In this document: piece by piece, positions 52,521 to 63,925 of the stretch | How positions within the stretch are numbered: the stretch's first letter is position 1 | Layout of the letters: each line of letters begins with the position of its first letter | Origin: Klebsiella variicola | GTDB lineage: Bacteria; Pseudomonadota; Gammaproteobacteria; Enterobacterales; Enterobacteriaceae | Assembly (NCBI RefSeq): GCF_000828055.2 | Contig: NZ_CP010523.2 | Span: forward strand, 1,922,001 to 1,986,000 | Direction of reading: 5' to 3' | DNA: 64,000 bases | Made by a program: the position numbers and the translations under genes | Notes under the pieces: generated by a model | The model's database searches: none | The model's input: the letters and a program-made list of their open reading frames with translations, nothing else | What the model was told of the DNA's origin: nothing

Positions 52521-53174
52521 ATGTATCAACGTATTAATGGTAGCGACTGGCGTAATATCTGGCTGATGGGCGATCTGCATGGTTGCTTTGCGCTACTGAT
52601 GGACCGCCTGCGTCAGCTGCGCTTTGATCCCTGGGCCGATCTGCTCATTTCCGTGGGCGATCTGATCGATCGCGGACCGCAGAGCGCTGACTGCCTCGGC
52701 CTGCTGCGCTGCCGCTGGTTCAGGGCCGTTCGGGGGAATCATGAACAGATGGCGCTGGAGGCGCTGGAGAGCGGGGATATGGCACTCTGGCAGATGAATG
52801 GCGGCGACTGGTATGGCCGGGGCACCGCGCAGCAGCGGGCCGAAGCCGACCGGCTGTTAGCGCGTTGTCAGCGGCTACCGTTGATTATTGAAGTTGGGTG
52901 TGCAGATGCCCGGCATGTGATCGCCCATGCCGATTATCCGGCGCCAGTCTATCGCTGGCAGCAGCCGGTGGATCCCCAGCGGGTGTTATGGAGCCGTCAT
53001 CGCCTGAGCGAACATCTGGCGGGACGTCATGGCGCCATCGCCGGAGCAGACCATTTCTGGTTTGGCCATACGCCGCTTCGCACGCCTTATGAACGCGATA
53101 ATCAACACTATATTGATACGGGCGCCGTGTTTGGCGGAACGCTGACGCTGGTGGCGCTACAATCGGCAGGTTAA
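52521..53174 (+). CDS. pphA: Serine/threonine protein phosphatase 1
   Basis: PPP-family phosphatase, 217 residues, cytosolic. Metal motifs are GDLHGC, GDLIDRGP and RGNHEQM, with further ligands in VIAHADYP and WFGHTPLR. In E. coli PphA responds to misfolded proteins and acts on phosphoproteins. GAGAGGTAATT lies before the ATG. Its end overlaps the end of yebW by four bases on the opposite strand. Confidence 0.95.
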   Translation: MYQRINGSDWRNIWLMGDLHGCFALLMDRLRQLRFDPWADLLISVGDLIDRGPQSADCLGLLRCRWFRAVRGNHEQMALEALESGDMALWQMNGGDWYGRGTAQQRAEADRLLARCQRLPLIIEVGCADARHVIAHADYPAPVYRWQQPVDPQRVLWSRHRLSEHLAGRHGAIAGADHFWFGHTPLRTPYERDNQHYIDTGAVFGGTLTLVALQSAG

Positions 53175-53362
53175 AAATCGCTGTATTCGCTGGCGGGTTG
53201 CCAGAAGCCATCAATAAAATCTTCTATCGGATAGCAGCCGCCGTGGCGGATCCGCTGATCCTCCATCGCCACTAAGCACTGCGTTTCCTCGCGGTAGACG
53301 TCAACCACAATGTCCTCGCAGCCGCCATCCAGATAGCAAATAAACAACACCAAGGCAAACAT
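53171..53362 (-). CDS. yebW: YebW, small uncharacterised protein
   Basis: A 63-residue protein nearly identical in design to E. coli YebW: MFALVLFICYLDGGCEDIV, DVYREETQCLVAMEDQRI, and GGCYPIEDFIDGFW. The N-terminal hydrophobic stretch and four cysteines suggest export and disulphides. No function is known. Its stop overlaps the stop region of converging pphA. Confidence 0.93.
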   Translation of the reverse strand: MFALVLFICYLDGGCEDIVVDVYREETQCLVAMEDQRIRHGGCYPIEDFIDGFWQPASEYSDF

Positions 53363-53459
53363 CCTGGCCTCATGCTCGGGTTCACATACTCTTTAGTGTA
53401 GGGGATGACGGCGGGACGGGGAAATAAATAACCCGTCTCAGGCGACGGGTTCATTTGAG

Positions 53460-53699
53460 TCAGGCAAGGCGCATGACCCAGGCATCAGACTGGCGGTCGT
53501 AATGTTTACGGTAGAGCACGGAATGTTCGCCATTGAGAATAGCGGGCACGCTGGTATCGGCATCCCAGGCGTCAAGCTGCATACATAAATCTGGATCGGA
53601 TTTGCAGGGAATACTTAACGTTCGCTCTCCCTGATGTTCACCGTGCAGTTCGGCATCGTCTATCTCAAACGCGCCGATGCGGACATTGGTTTTACTCAT
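53460..53699 (-). CDS. yebV: YebV, small uncharacterised protein
   Basis: A 79-residue protein, essentially E. coli YebV (MSKTNVRIGAFEIDDAELHG, IPCKSDPDLCMQLDAWDA). Soluble, function unknown; in E. coli transcription depends on heat-shock or stationary conditions. A frame of 102 codons begins upstream, but the start at 53699 is fixed by homology and GGGGTGAAGCG. Confidence 0.93.
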   Translation of the reverse strand: MSKTNVRIGAFEIDDAELHGEHQGERTLSIPCKSDPDLCMQLDAWDADTSVPAILNGEHSVLYRKHYDRQSDAWVMRLA

Positions 53700-53814
53700 C
53701 GCTTCACCCCATTTTTCAGCTGAGTTGTGGTACGACCAGTTGAGGCCGTCATTTTTCAGCGTAGTCAATGGGGTGAAAACCGCCAGTCAAAAAGTGCGCG
53801 TTTTTTGCGCGGCG

Positions 53815-55248
53815 TCACACCTTGCCGGCAAAAAGTTTCCCATCGCGCACCAGTTCGCGCGGGTAGCTATTCTTCAGACGGGAGCCGACGCGCTTGGCCA
53901 GACCCAGCGGGACACCCTGGAAGGTCACGATGGCCTCATCCTGCTGCGGCGCGGTCTGCGGATAGACGTCGCGTCCGCGATACCATTCCTCCGCTTCCTC
54001 CTGGGTCAGCTCGAAGGCGCGCTGCGGCGCGGCAAAGGCGATAACCGCCTCATGCTGCCAGCGGTACCCCTTATTGTGCACCTCTGCCAGGCGTACGCCG
54101 ATGCGTGAAAAACGCACCTGACCAAACAGGGGCTCCATAGCCTGCGGGAACAGCCACAGCTCTTTATCCCGCTGCCACAGCGTATGACCTGCGTCCCACA
54201 CCAGGCCAACAGCGCTGGCGGCGGCAGTTACCGCGGCGGCCTCCCGGCTCTTCAGCGGCGTAAACGGGAATTTGCCGACCTTATAGCCTGGCGCCGGGAG
54301 CGGATCGATCGCCGCGGTCTTGCGCAGGCGAGCGACAAAGAAGCCTTCGCAATCGTAGATCTGCGGGAATACGTGCAAAAATCCTTCTGCGGTTAAGGCA
54401 TCGGCCGCGCCGGAAAACAGATCTCCCAGCGGCAGGATCTCCACCGCCTGCGGATAACGGGACAGTAACCACTGAACAACCGACTGGTTTTCCTCGCGAT
54501 TCAGGGTACAGGTCGAATACACCAACGTCCCGCCAGGGCGCAGGGCATGAAAGGCGCTGTCGATAAGTTCGCGTTGGGTGGCGGCAATGTCGAGGTTGCT
54601 CTCCGGCGACCAGTTTTTCAGTGCGTCAGCATCTTTACGCACTACGCCTTCGCCCGAACAGGGGGCATCAAGCAGGATGGCATCGAAGGTTTCGGGCAAG
54701 GCCGCGCCGAAAACCCGGCCGTCGAAGTGAGTCAGGGCGACGTTACTGATGCCGCAGCGGCTAATGTTGGCATGCAGCACCTTCACCCGGCTGGCGGAGA
54801 ACTCATTGGCCAGAATGCCGCCCGCGTTACCCATTCGGGCGGCAATCTGGGTGGTCTTAGACCCCGGCGCGGCGGCAACATCCATCACCCGTTCAGGCTG
54901 CGGGTTATCGGCGAACAGAGCGGCGACCGGCAGCATCGAGCTTGCCTCCTGAATATAGAACAGCCCGCTGAGATGTTCGGCGGTGCTGCCCAGCGGCAGG
55001 GCATCGTCGCCGTCCCGCTCGATCCAGAATCCCTCTTCACACCAGGGGACCGGCGTCAGCTGCCAGCCATACGGGGCGACCAGAGACAGAAAATCGGCCA
55101 CACTGATTTTCAGCGTGTTGACGCGAATACTGCGGCGTAGCGGGCGCTGGCAGGCGGCGATAAAGTCGTCGAAAGAGAGATGCGCGGGCATTGCCGCACG
55201 CATTTGAGCGAGAAACGCTTCAGGGAAATAGACAGTATTTTCAGCCAC
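53815..55248 (-). CDS. rsmF: 16S rRNA m5C1407 methyltransferase
   Basis: Methylates C1407 of 16S rRNA on the assembled 30S subunit. It has 477 residues (E. coli 479). The RsmB/Nop2/Sun fold shows [15 protein letters not shown] as SAM loop, [13 protein letters not shown] and the nucleophile in [14 protein letters not shown]-terminal PUA-like region follows residue 350. It is downstream of letAB in the same direction. Confidence 0.96.
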   Translation of the reverse strand: MAENTVYFPEAFLAQMRAAMPAHLSFDDFIAACQRPLRRSIRVNTLKISVADFLSLVAPYGWQLTPVPWCEEGFWIERDGDDALPLGSTAEHLSGLFYIQEASSMLPVAALFADNPQPERVMDVAAAPGSKTTQIAARMGNAGGILANEFSASRVKVLHANISRCGISNVALTHFDGRVFGAALPETFDAILLDAPCSGEGVVRKDADALKNWSPESNLDIAATQRELIDSAFHALRPGGTLVYSTCTLNREENQSVVQWLLSRYPQAVEILPLGDLFSGAADALTAEGFLHVFPQIYDCEGFFVARLRKTAAIDPLPAPGYKVGKFPFTPLKSREAAAVTAAASAVGLVWDAGHTLWQRDKELWLFPQAMEPLFGQVRFSRIGVRLAEVHNKGYRWQHEAVIAFAAPQRAFELTQEEAEEWYRGRDVYPQTAPQQDEAIVTFQGVPLGLAKRVGSRLKNSYPRELVRDGKLFAGKV

Positions 55249-55377
55249 AGGCAGCGCACCACAGAAAAAAAGGGTGCGCAGTTTAGCACAAACGCCCCGG
55301 TGCAGGACACCGGGGCGTGCGGTGAGTCATCTTCCCGCCCCCGGCGTTGGCCGGTGCGGGAGAAGGCGTTGTGAGGG

Positions 55378-58011
55378 TTACTGCGGCAGGGCGGTGCCCC
55401 ATTCCCGCCACTCTTTCGGCTCGCTCTCCTGCAGCAGGAAGTGCTTGCCATCCTGGGCCTTCGGCGCCAGCGGTGTCCCCGGTGGCGTGGCAAAGGCGAT
55501 CCCGCCGCGGATAAACTGGTTGAAGGTCCCGGTTTTCACCACGCCGCCAATCAGGCCGAAGTCGAGGCTGTAACCCGAGGCCAGCCAGAACACCGAGTTA
55601 TTGCGTACCAGATACTGGTAGCGCTTGCTGATACGCAGTTTCACCATCACCCGATCGGACATTGACCCCAGCGACAGGCCAGTGACCGTCCCCACCTCAA
55701 GGCCGCGGAACAGGACCGGCGTACCGATGCCAAGCGACCCCGCCTCCGGCGCTTCCACCACGATGTTCAGGCCGTCGATATAACGTGAGTCGCTGATCGT
55801 CGTATCCTGGATCTCAAAGTCGCGGCGCGCCGGCCCGCGTCCCGGCTCAACGTTAATATAGGACTGGAACAGGGTGTCGAGATGCTCGACGCCCGCGGCG
55901 GAGATTTGCGGGGTGATCACCGAGAAGCGGGTCCCGGCCCGGGCGAAGGTACCGACGTATTCCGGGTAGAGCACCGCTTTCGCCTGCACTTCGTTTTTGG
56001 CGGTGATCAGCTCCAGGGACTGGATCTGACCGATATCGATGCCGAGATAACGAATCGGCATCCCGGCCGCCATCTTCCCGGCGTCAAACGCGTGCAGGGT
56101 GATCTGGCCGCCCACGGCGCGCGCCGCCGTTTCCGAAGCGTAAAGGATACGTTTGTTATTCAGCCGCGCGTTGGCGCTGCTGCCATTGAGGTTATCGAAA
56201 CTGATCGCCCCTTTAATGGCGCGCGCCAGCGGCGAGGCCTGAACGGTGAGTCCGTTGCCGTCAAGTTTGACCTTCGCCCCCCCTTCGGCCCAGAAGACGC
56301 TGTTGTTGCTCAGCAGGTAGCGGTACTCCGGCTTGATATGCAAATCGATATCGAAAGCGTCTTTGCGCGGTTTGACGGCGATGATCTCGCCGACGGCGAA
56401 TTTACGATACAGCACCACCGAGCCGGCCTGAACGTCAGGCAGGGTCTCGGCTGAGAGGCTTAAGGTCGTGGTCGGCACTTCGCTCAGGCTGTTTTCCTGG
56501 GCCTTTTCGAGGTTGGCGTACAGCGGGTAGCTGCTCTGCATTTCGCCTTTTTCTCCCGGAATGACCCGGATCCCGCCATTAACCCATTCGCTGGCGCTGG
56601 CCCCCAGCACCTGCACGCCATCGAGTCCGACTTTGACATCCAGACGGCTGTTAACCACAAACTTACTGTCACCGCGAATGAGATCGCGGTATTCGGGGGC
56701 AATCGCGACCTGGAAGGTCACCCCTTTGGCCGTCAGTTTGCGCTCCAGCACCTGGCCGACTTTTACTCCGTGCAGCACCAGCGGTTGGCCGCCGTCAATC
56801 CCGTAGCTTTCCGGCGCCGAGAGCGTGACGGTGGCGACGTTGGGCTCCTCCAGCAGCGCTTTATCTGCTGGCATGACGGAGAAGTGGTTGCGCGGCTCGC
56901 CTTCACCGGGTACCAGTTCAAAGGTATTGCCGGTGAGCAGGGCGCTGACGCTGGGGTTATCGAGGGAAATCTTCGGCTTCTTCATCTGAATCAGCGTTTT
57001 CTCACGCAGCAGCGTCACCACGCTCGGGTCGACGGTCATCTCGCCGGTCACTTTGCCGCCGGGGTTAAGATTCAGCTTACTTAACTGACCCACTTCCAGC
57101 CCCTGATACATCAGCGGCGTCGAGCCTGCTTTCAGCCCATCGCCGTCGGGCAGGTCGAGGGTGACCAGAACACCGCGCTGGCTATGCGCCAGATCTTCGT
57201 ACAGATGATAGTCATCGTTTTGCGCCGCAACCTGCGAATCGGCAGGTGAATCGAAGGCGATAGCGCCGTTCACCAGCGCAGAAAGGTTCTCCAGCTGCAC
57301 TTTTGCCCCACTCAGGCCGACGTCGGCTTTGATCCCGGAGACGTTCCAGAATCGGCTGCCTTTTTTCACCAGGTTGGTAAACCGGCGCTCGATCAGGACA
57401 TCGATGGTGACTCCCTGATTATTGGCATTCAGGGTGAAATCATACACGCGCCCGACCGGGATCTTGCGGAAATAGACCAGCGAGCCGCTGTTCAGGGAGC
57501 CAAGGTCCGGCGCCTGCAGGTGGATCATCAGCTCGCCGTTGTTGATGCGGTATTTCGGCTGAGTGTCGAGGGCCACGAAGTGATCTTCGGGCTCACCCTT
57601 GCCAGGCATCATGCCAATGTAGTTCCCGCCCACCAGCGCATCCAGCCCGGAGACCCCCGCCAGAGAGGCTTTTGGGGTGACCAGCCAGAACTGGGTCTCT
57701 TTGCGCAGCGCATCTTTCATATCGCGTTTGATGCTGGCGGAAACCTCAATCTTACTCAGATCTTTACTGAGGCTAATATCCTGGACGGTGCCGACCTCGA
57801 CCCCCTGATAACGGATAGGCGTCCGCCCCGGCACAATGCCGTTAGCGGACTGGAAATCGATGGTAATCGTCGATCCGCGGTCGTCAAAGCTGGTCCAGAT
57901 GAGCCAGGCGGCAATCAGCAGCGCGATAACCGGCAACAGCCAGAATGGCGAAATACGGCGTTTAGTTTTTATTCTGGCTTCAGTCTGCGAAGCGGGCGAT
58001 TCCTGACTCAT
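55378..58011 (-). CDS. letB: Lipophilic envelope-spanning tunnel protein LetB (YebT)
   Basis: An 877-residue MCE protein that forms a tube across the periplasm for lipid traffic between the two membranes. It has an N-terminal anchor ([17 protein letters not shown], about 25-41), then seven MCE repeats, each opening with a motif like [19 protein letters not shown]. Length is identical to E. coli. The start at 58011 (MSQESPA) replaces a frame 14 codons longer. It overlaps letA by 32 bases, so the two are translationally coupled. Confidence 0.96.
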   Translation of the reverse strand: MSQESPASQTEARIKTKRRISPFWLLPVIALLIAAWLIWTSFDDRGSTITIDFQSANGIVPGRTPIRYQGVEVGTVQDISLSKDLSKIEVSASIKRDMKDALRKETQFWLVTPKASLAGVSGLDALVGGNYIGMMPGKGEPEDHFVALDTQPKYRINNGELMIHLQAPDLGSLNSGSLVYFRKIPVGRVYDFTLNANNQGVTIDVLIERRFTNLVKKGSRFWNVSGIKADVGLSGAKVQLENLSALVNGAIAFDSPADSQVAAQNDDYHLYEDLAHSQRGVLVTLDLPDGDGLKAGSTPLMYQGLEVGQLSKLNLNPGGKVTGEMTVDPSVVTLLREKTLIQMKKPKISLDNPSVSALLTGNTFELVPGEGEPRNHFSVMPADKALLEEPNVATVTLSAPESYGIDGGQPLVLHGVKVGQVLERKLTAKGVTFQVAIAPEYRDLIRGDSKFVVNSRLDVKVGLDGVQVLGASASEWVNGGIRVIPGEKGEMQSSYPLYANLEKAQENSLSEVPTTTLSLSAETLPDVQAGSVVLYRKFAVGEIIAVKPRKDAFDIDLHIKPEYRYLLSNNSVFWAEGGAKVKLDGNGLTVQASPLARAIKGAISFDNLNGSSANARLNNKRILYASETAARAVGGQITLHAFDAGKMAAGMPIRYLGIDIGQIQSLELITAKNEVQAKAVLYPEYVGTFARAGTRFSVITPQISAAGVEHLDTLFQSYINVEPGRGPARRDFEIQDTTISDSRYIDGLNIVVEAPEAGSLGIGTPVLFRGLEVGTVTGLSLGSMSDRVMVKLRISKRYQYLVRNNSVFWLASGYSLDFGLIGGVVKTGTFNQFIRGGIAFATPPGTPLAPKAQDGKHFLLQESEPKEWREWGTALPQ

Positions 58012-59263
58012 GTGCGTCCCAAAGTAAGCGGCTGTCCAGCCATTCAACTGCAAGAATAGTTAAAATTACCGCACCGCCGAAGTAAACCGCCGCCGGCCCC
58101 ATGGTGAAAGCGAGGAGCTGATCGCGATTGATTAGCGACATGGTGAGTGAAATAACAAACAGATCCAACATCGACCAGCGGCCAATCCAGGTTATCAGCC
58201 GCAGCAGCAGGATGCGGGTGCGCAAGCCTTGCTCGCACTTGAATTGTATGCTGACCAATAGGGTAAATAACACTATAACTTTGGTGAATGGCACCAAAAT
58301 ACTGGCGATAAATACCACTCCGGCGATGGCGATATTGCTGCTGGCAAGGGAGATGATCCCGGAAAGGATCGTATCGTCCTGGCGCGCACCGTTAACATAG
58401 ATGATCGAGATCGGCAGCAGGTTGGCTGGTAAGAGAAATATCAGCGAGGCAATCAGCGCCGCCCAGCTGCGCTGCAGGCTCTGCGGCCGGCGATGATGCA
58501 GCGGGGAGTGGCAGCGTCGGCAGCGGCCACGCGCGTCGCGGTAGCCGGTGTAGTGGCAGCCGGTGCACACCTGTAAATTGTTATCGGCGCGGGTCGCCGG
58601 CCGTTCAGGATAGAAACGCTCCCACAGCTCTTCGACGTTCATGTGAATAAGCGTCAGGATGCTCAGCAGCGTCAGCGAGATAAACGCCACCAGGCCGATG
58701 CCGGGCTGCAGAAAGGCGTAATCCTGCACCTTGATGGAGGCGACGCCAATACCCACCAGATAGATATCCAGCATCACCCACTCTTTGAGCTTGCCGAGCA
58801 TCAGCAGCACCGGGCGCAGGTTCATCCCCAGCACGTTGCCCAGCCAGAGATAGCTAATCGAGACCACCAGCAGCACCGGGGCGACCACCGCGCAAAACAG
58901 CACCATGGCGGCGGTAAGCGGGTCACCCTGCGCAGTCATCTGCCAGATCCCTTGCAGGACGTTGGCGTCGATGCGCACGCCCAGCAGGTGCAGGCGCAGC
59001 AGAGGCTCCGACCAGGCAAAAGGCATGAGCAGCAGCATCGCAACGGCCATACTGCCCAAACGCGTCAGCGACCAGTCGCGCCCATCGCGCACCTTGGCGT
59101 TGCAGCGTGGACACCAGGCGCTTTGGTTGCGCTTAAGCACCGGTAAGCGAAAGAGCATGTCACACTGCGTACAGCGCTGATAATGCGCATAGGGAAGCGG
59201 TGTGCTGACGGCATGCACGACCAACTTCTTCGCAGGTTTAATCGTTGGTGTTTTTATCGGCAT
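57980..59263 (-). CDS. letA: LetA (YebS), PqiA-like inner membrane protein
   Basis: A 427-residue inner-membrane partner of LetB, with two PqiA domains of about four helices. Each is preceded by a zinc-ribbon: CTQCDML with CPRCNAK near residues 32-54, and CTGCHYTGY with CRRCHSPL near 235-258. It is the first gene of the leftward letA-letB unit, divergent from msrC. Confidence 0.95.
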   Translation of the reverse strand: MPIKTPTIKPAKKLVVHAVSTPLPYAHYQRCTQCDMLFRLPVLKRNQSAWCPRCNAKVRDGRDWSLTRLGSMAVAMLLLMPFAWSEPLLRLHLLGVRIDANVLQGIWQMTAQGDPLTAAMVLFCAVVAPVLLVVSISYLWLGNVLGMNLRPVLLMLGKLKEWVMLDIYLVGIGVASIKVQDYAFLQPGIGLVAFISLTLLSILTLIHMNVEELWERFYPERPATRADNNLQVCTGCHYTGYRDARGRCRRCHSPLHHRRPQSLQRSWAALIASLIFLLPANLLPISIIYVNGARQDDTILSGIISLASSNIAIAGVVFIASILVPFTKVIVLFTLLVSIQFKCEQGLRTRILLLRLITWIGRWSMLDLFVISLTMSLINRDQLLAFTMGPAAVYFGGAVILTILAVEWLDSRLLWDAHESGIARFAD

Positions 59264-59395
59264 TTATTACGTACAGGAATGAATGTATCTCACTATCTTA
59301 ACCTATGAATGAATTCATCTTGAGCCTAAGCGCATTTAATGCTTATTTTAGTAGGCTGTACGTATCAGGCAGTAAGACAACCAAGTGAAGATATA

Positions 59396-59893
59396 ATGAG
59401 CAAAACAGAATTTTACGCGGATCTGAACCGCGATTTCCAGGCATTAATGGCAGGTGAAACCAGTTTTCTGGCGATGATCGCCAATACCAGCGCGCTGCTG
59501 TTCGAGCGGCTGAGCGAGGTCAACTGGGCCGGTTTCTATCTTCTGGAAGGCGATACCCTGGTACTGGGGCCGTTCCAGGGCAAACTGGCCTGTGTGCGCA
59601 TTCCGGTTGGTCGCGGTGTCTGCGGCGCCGCGGTGGCGCAAGCCCAGGTCCAGCGCGTAGAGGACGTGCATGCGTTTGATGGTCACATTGCCTGCGATGC
59701 GGCCAGTAATTCAGAAATTGTCTTTCCCCTGCGCGTGAACGACCAGATTATCGGCGTGCTGGATATCGACAGCACGGCGTATGGCCGCTTCACAGCTGAA
59801 GATGAGCAGGGGTTGCGCACGCTGGTCGAGCAACTGGAAAAACTTATCGCGGCCACTGATTATCAAAAAATCTTTACCCGTGTCGTGGGATAA
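59396..59893 (+). CDS. msrC: Free methionine-R-sulfoxide reductase
   Basis: A GAF-domain enzyme that reduces free L-methionine (R)-sulfoxide. It has 165 residues as in E. coli. The three cysteines of the active site are in GKLACVRIPVGRGVCGAAVA (two) and HIACDAASNSEI. The start at MSKTEFYADL is chosen by homology and GTGAAG upstream; a longer frame begins at 59339. Confidence 0.95.
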   Translation: MSKTEFYADLNRDFQALMAGETSFLAMIANTSALLFERLSEVNWAGFYLLEGDTLVLGPFQGKLACVRIPVGRGVCGAAVAQAQVQRVEDVHAFDGHIACDAASNSEIVFPLRVNDQIIGVLDIDSTAYGRFTAEDEQGLRTLVEQLEKLIAATDYQKIFTRVVG

Positions 59894-59928
59894 TCAACGG
59901 ATAACGTAGCATTTAGCGAGGACGTCAT

Positions 59929-59934
59929 TATAAT
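59929..59934 (+). promoter_or_regulatory. proQ: proQ promoter -10
   Basis: Consensus TATAAT in the 97-base msrC-proQ gap, 57 bases upstream of proQ. The -35 at 17-bp spacing (GTAGCA) matches only three positions. Confidence 0.45.
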
Positions 59935-59990
59935 GTCGCCTGTTCATGCCTGCGGCTTGTTGGCTACGTCCGTTGTAATCAGGAAATTTC

Positions 59991-60668
59991 ATGGAAAATC
60001 AACCTAAGTTGAATAGCAGTAAAGAAGTTATCGCCTTTCTGGCCGAACGTTTCCCGCAGTGCTTTAGCGCTGAAGGCGAAGCGCGCCCCCTGAAAATTGG
60101 TATTTTTCAGGATCTCGTTGAGCGAGTGGGTGGTGAGATGAACCTCAGCAAAACCCAGCTTCGCGCTGCATTACGTCTCTATACGTCCAGCTGGCGTTAT
60201 CTGTACGGCGTGAAAGCCGGCGCTATCCGCGTTGACCTGGACGGCAACCCGTGCGGCGAACTGGAAGAACAGCACATTGCCCATGCGCGCCAGCAGCTGG
60301 AAGAAGCGAAAGCTCGCGTTCAGACGCAGCGCGCTGCCCAGCAGGCGAAAAAACGCGAAGCCGCCGCCGCCGCAGGTCAGCAGGATGAAGGGGGTCGCCG
60401 CGAGCGTAAACCACGTCCTCAGCAGCCGCGTCGTAAAGAAGGCGCTGAACAGCGTAAACCGCGTCCTGTTGCGGCCAAAGCCCCGCGTGAAGAGCGTCAT
60501 ACTCCGGTTTCGGATGTTTCCGTTCTGACCGTCGGCCAGGCGCTGAAGGTAAAAGCAGGCAATAACGCAATGGACGCCACCGTTCTGGAAATCACCAAAG
60601 ATGGCGTTCGTGTACAGCTGACTTCTGGTATGTCAATGATTGTACGCGCAGAACACCTGGTGTTCTGA
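59991..60668 (+). CDS. proQ: RNA chaperone ProQ
   Basis: FinO-domain global RNA chaperone that binds structured sRNAs and mRNA 3' ends. It has 225 residues (E. coli 232). The FinO/ProQ domain spans about 1-120 ([21 protein letters not shown]), a lysine/arginine/alanine-rich linker about 120-175, and a Tudor-like C-terminal domain to 225 ([19 protein letters not shown]). The linker is a little shorter than in E. coli. prc follows 19 bases later. Confidence 0.97.
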   Translation: MENQPKLNSSKEVIAFLAERFPQCFSAEGEARPLKIGIFQDLVERVGGEMNLSKTQLRAALRLYTSSWRYLYGVKAGAIRVDLDGNPCGELEEQHIAHARQQLEEAKARVQTQRAAQQAKKREAAAAAGQQDEGGRRERKPRPQQPRRKEGAEQRKPRPVAAKAPREERHTPVSDVSVLTVGQALKVKAGNNAMDATVLEITKDGVRVQLTSGMSMIVRAEHLVF

Positions 60669-60687
60669 AACGGAGGCCGGGCCAGGC

Positions 60688-62736
60688 ATGAACACATTTT
60701 TTAAAATCACCGCGCTTGCGGGCCTGCTGGCAATAGCAGGCCATGCTTTCGCTGTTGATGAAATAACCCGTGCAGATCAAATACCCGTGCTGAAAGAAGA
60801 GCCGCAGCACGCGACGGTGAGCGAGCGCGTGACGTCGCGCTTTACCCGTTCTCACTACCGTCAGTTTGATCTCGACAACGCCTTCTCGGCAAAGATTTTT
60901 GACCGTTATCTGAACCTGCTGGACTACAGCCACAATGTGCTGCTGGCCAGCGATGTGGCGAAGTTCGCGGCCAAAAAAGACCAAATCGGCGACGAACTGC
61001 GCACCGGGAAACTGGACGTCTTCTACGACCTCTACAACCTGGCGCAGCAGCGTCGCTTTGAGCGCTATCAGTATGCGCTGAAGGTGCTGGAACGTCCGAT
61101 GGACTTTACCGGCAACAATAATTTTAACCTTGATCGCTCCAAAGCACCGTGGCCAAAAGATGAGGCCGAGCTGAACACGCTGTGGGACGCCAAGGTGAAG
61201 TTTGACCAGTTAAGCCTGAAGCTGGCGGGTAAAGACGATAAAGAGATCCGCGACACCTTAACGCGTCGCTATAAGTTCGCGATCCGTCGTCTGGCGCAAA
61301 CCAACAGCGAAGATGTCTTCTCGCTGGCGATGACCGCCTTCGCTCGCGAAATCGACCCGCACACCAACTACCTGTCTCCACGTAATACCGAGCAGTTCAA
61401 CACGGAGATGAGCCTCTCTCTTGAGGGGATCGGCGCTGTCCTGCAAATGGATGATGACTACACCGTCATCAATTCGCTGGTGGCGGGCGGTCCGGCCGCG
61501 AAGAGCAAAGCGATCAGCGTCGGCGACCGCATCGTTGGCGTTGGCCAGACCGGGAAGCCGATGGTTGATGTCATCGGCTGGCGTCTGGATGACGTGGTCG
61601 CGCTGATTAAAGGGCCGAAGGGCAGCAAAGTGCGCCTTGAGATCCTGCCGGCTGGCAAAGGGGCCAAGACGCGTATCGTGACCCTGACCCGCGAGCGGAT
61701 CCGTCTGGAAGACCGTGCGGTGAAGATGTCGGTGAAAACCGTTGGTAAAGAAAAAGTCGGCGTGCTGGATATTCCGGGCTTTTACGTTGGTCTCACCGAT
61801 GATGTGAAGGTGCAACTGCAGAAGCTGGAAAAACAGAACGTCAGCAGCATCGTCATTGATCTGCGCAGCAACGGCGGCGGGGCGCTGACCGAGGCGGTAT
61901 CGCTCTCGGGTCTGTTTATTCCGTCCGGCCCGGTAGTGCAGGTCCGTGATAACAATGGCAAGGTCCGCGAAGACAGCGACAACGACGGCGTGGTCTATTA
62001 CAAAGGGCCGCTGGTGGTGCTGGTTGACCGCTTTAGCGCCTCGGCGTCTGAAATCTTCGCCGCGGCGATGCAGGATTATGGCCGCGCGCTGATCGTTGGC
62101 GAGCCGACCTTCGGTAAAGGGACGGTACAGCAGTATCGCTCGTTGAATCGTATCTACGATCAGATGCTGCGTCCGGACTGGCCGGCGTTAGGTTCCGTCC
62201 AGTACACCATCCAGAAGTTCTACCGTATTAACGGCGGCAGTACGCAGCGTAAAGGCGTGACGCCGGATATCATGATGCCAACCGGTAATGAAGATCGTGA
62301 GACCGGCGAGCAATATGAAGACAACGCGCTGCCGTGGGATAGCATCAACGCAGCCACCTACGTGAAGTCCGGGGATCTGACCCCGTTTGGACCGGAACTG
62401 CTCAAGCGCCATGATGAGCGTATCGCGCAGGATCCAGAGTTCCAGTACATCATGAAGGATATTGCCCGTTATAACGCGATGAAGGACAAGCGTAACATCG
62501 TCTCTCTGAACTACGCCCAGCGTGAGAAAGAGAACGAAGAGGATGATGCGATTCGTCTGGCGCGGATTAACGATCGCCTGAAACGCGAAGGCAAACCGCT
62601 GCTGAAAAAACTGGATGACCTGCCGAAGGATTACCAGGAGCCGGATCCGTATCTTGATGAAACGGTCCATATCGCGGTAGACCTGGCGCATCTTGAAAAA
62701 GCGCGCCCGGCGGTGGAACCGCCAGCCAGTAAATAA
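60688..62736 (+). CDS. prc: Carboxy-terminal processing protease Prc (Tsp)
   Basis: Periplasmic S41 protease that trims FtsI and degrades MepS and ssrA-tagged proteins with NlpI. It has 682 residues as in E. coli. Order: signal peptide (cleavage after HAFA), helical N-domain, PDZ domain near 240-320 (SLSLEGIGAVLQ), protease core with nucleophile serine in RFSASASEIFAAAM and lysine in FGKGTVQQ. The start at 60688 is preferred because the upstream frame overlaps proQ. Confidence 0.97.
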   Translation: MNTFFKITALAGLLAIAGHAFAVDEITRADQIPVLKEEPQHATVSERVTSRFTRSHYRQFDLDNAFSAKIFDRYLNLLDYSHNVLLASDVAKFAAKKDQIGDELRTGKLDVFYDLYNLAQQRRFERYQYALKVLERPMDFTGNNNFNLDRSKAPWPKDEAELNTLWDAKVKFDQLSLKLAGKDDKEIRDTLTRRYKFAIRRLAQTNSEDVFSLAMTAFAREIDPHTNYLSPRNTEQFNTEMSLSLEGIGAVLQMDDDYTVINSLVAGGPAAKSKAISVGDRIVGVGQTGKPMVDVIGWRLDDVVALIKGPKGSKVRLEILPAGKGAKTRIVTLTRERIRLEDRAVKMSVKTVGKEKVGVLDIPGFYVGLTDDVKVQLQKLEKQNVSSIVIDLRSNGGGALTEAVSLSGLFIPSGPVVQVRDNNGKVREDSDNDGVVYYKGPLVVLVDRFSASASEIFAAAMQDYGRALIVGEPTFGKGTVQQYRSLNRIYDQMLRPDWPALGSVQYTIQKFYRINGGSTQRKGVTPDIMMPTGNEDRETGEQYEDNALPWDSINAATYVKSGDLTPFGPELLKRHDERIAQDPEFQYIMKDIARYNAMKDKRNIVSLNYAQREKENEEDDAIRLARINDRLKREGKPLLKKLDDLPKDYQEPDPYLDETVHIAVDLAHLEKARPAVEPPASK

Positions 62737-62741
62737 ACAAC

Positions 62742-62776
62742 AAACGGGCACCTCAGAGGGTGCCCGTTTTATTTTG
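62742..62776 (+). terminator. prc terminator
   Basis: Eleven-base stem AAACGGGCACC / GGTGCCCGTTT with a 6-base loop followed by TATTTTGT, five bases after prc. Confidence 0.85.
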
Positions 62777-62971
62777 TGCTTTTGTCATCACCTTTCAGCT
62801 CAACTAACAAAATGTCAACCTGCCCGGCCGCTGTCAGCAAGATGCTACAAAATGTAAAGTTGTGTTTTTATCGTGACTTAGCGGGGGTTGATGGTTGAAA
62901 ATTGCAGCCTGACCCATACGATGTGGGTAATCGCATAGTGCGTTTTGTTAAATTGAGGTAAAAAGAAAATT

Positions 62972-63856
62972 ATGATGCGAATCGCGCTTTTCCTGCTGAC
63001 GAACCTGGCAGTAATGGTCGTGTTCGGGCTGGTGTTAAGCCTCACGGGGATCCAATCCAGCAGCATGACCGGTCTGTTGATTATGGCCCTGCTGTTCGGC
63101 TTCGGTGGTTCTATCGTTTCGCTGATGATGTCGAAATGGATGGCCCTGAAGTCTGTGGGTGGGGAAGTGATCGAGCAGCCGCGCAACGAAACGGAACGCT
63201 GGCTGATGCACACCGTCGCCCAACAGGCGCAGCAGGCGGGCATTGCCATGCCGCAGGTGGCTATCTATCACGCGCCTGATATCAACGCTTTTGCTACCGG
63301 CGCGCGTCGCGACGCCTCGCTGGTCGCCGTCAGCACCGGGCTGCTACAAAACATGAGCCGTGATGAAGCGGAAGCGGTCATTGCCCATGAAATCAGCCAT
63401 ATCGCTAATGGCGATATGGTGACCATGACGCTGATTCAGGGGGTGGTGAACACCTTCGTTATCTTTATCTCGCGCGTGATTGCCCAGATTGCGGCCGGTT
63501 TCCTCGGCGGCAACCGGGAAGATGAAGGGGAGAGCAGCAATGGTAACCCGCTGATCTACTTCGCTGTCGCCACGGTGCTGGAACTGGTGTTCGGTATTCT
63601 GGCCAGCATTATTACCATGTGGTTCTCTCGTCATCGCGAGTTCCACGCTGACGCCGGCTCGGCGCGACTGGTGGGCCGCGAGAAGATGATTGCTGCCCTG
63701 CAGCGTCTGAAAACCAGCTATGAGCCACAGGAAGCCAGCAGCATGATGGCGTTCTGCATCAATGGTAAAGCGAAATCCATGAGCGAGCTGTTTATGACTC
63801 ACCCGCCGCTGGATAAACGTATTGAAGCCCTGCGTAGCGGTGAGTATCTGAAGTAA
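62972..63856 (+). CDS. htpX: Membrane-bound zinc metalloprotease HtpX
   Basis: Inner-membrane quality-control protease that works beside FtsH. It has 294 residues. Two N-terminal helices (5-25 and 35-55), zinc motif HEISH near residue 140, two more hydrophobic segments, and the third ligand in [15 protein letters not shown]. In E. coli it is under CpxR and sigma-32 control; the 235-base upstream gap was not resolved into sites. The first of two consecutive ATG codons is used, as in E. coli. Confidence 0.97.
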
Positions 63857-63882
63857 TCCGTCGGTTCGACGCTAAAAATAAA

Positions 63883-63914
63883 AATCCGCAGCCCGAAAGC
63901 TGCGGATTTTTTTT
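63883..63914 (+). terminator. htpX terminator
   Basis: Ten-base stem AATCCGCAGC / GCTGCGGATT with a 6-base loop followed by six T. A-rich sequence on the left arm could also serve the converging gene. Confidence 0.9.
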
Positions 63915-63925
63915 GCCGCCGTTTA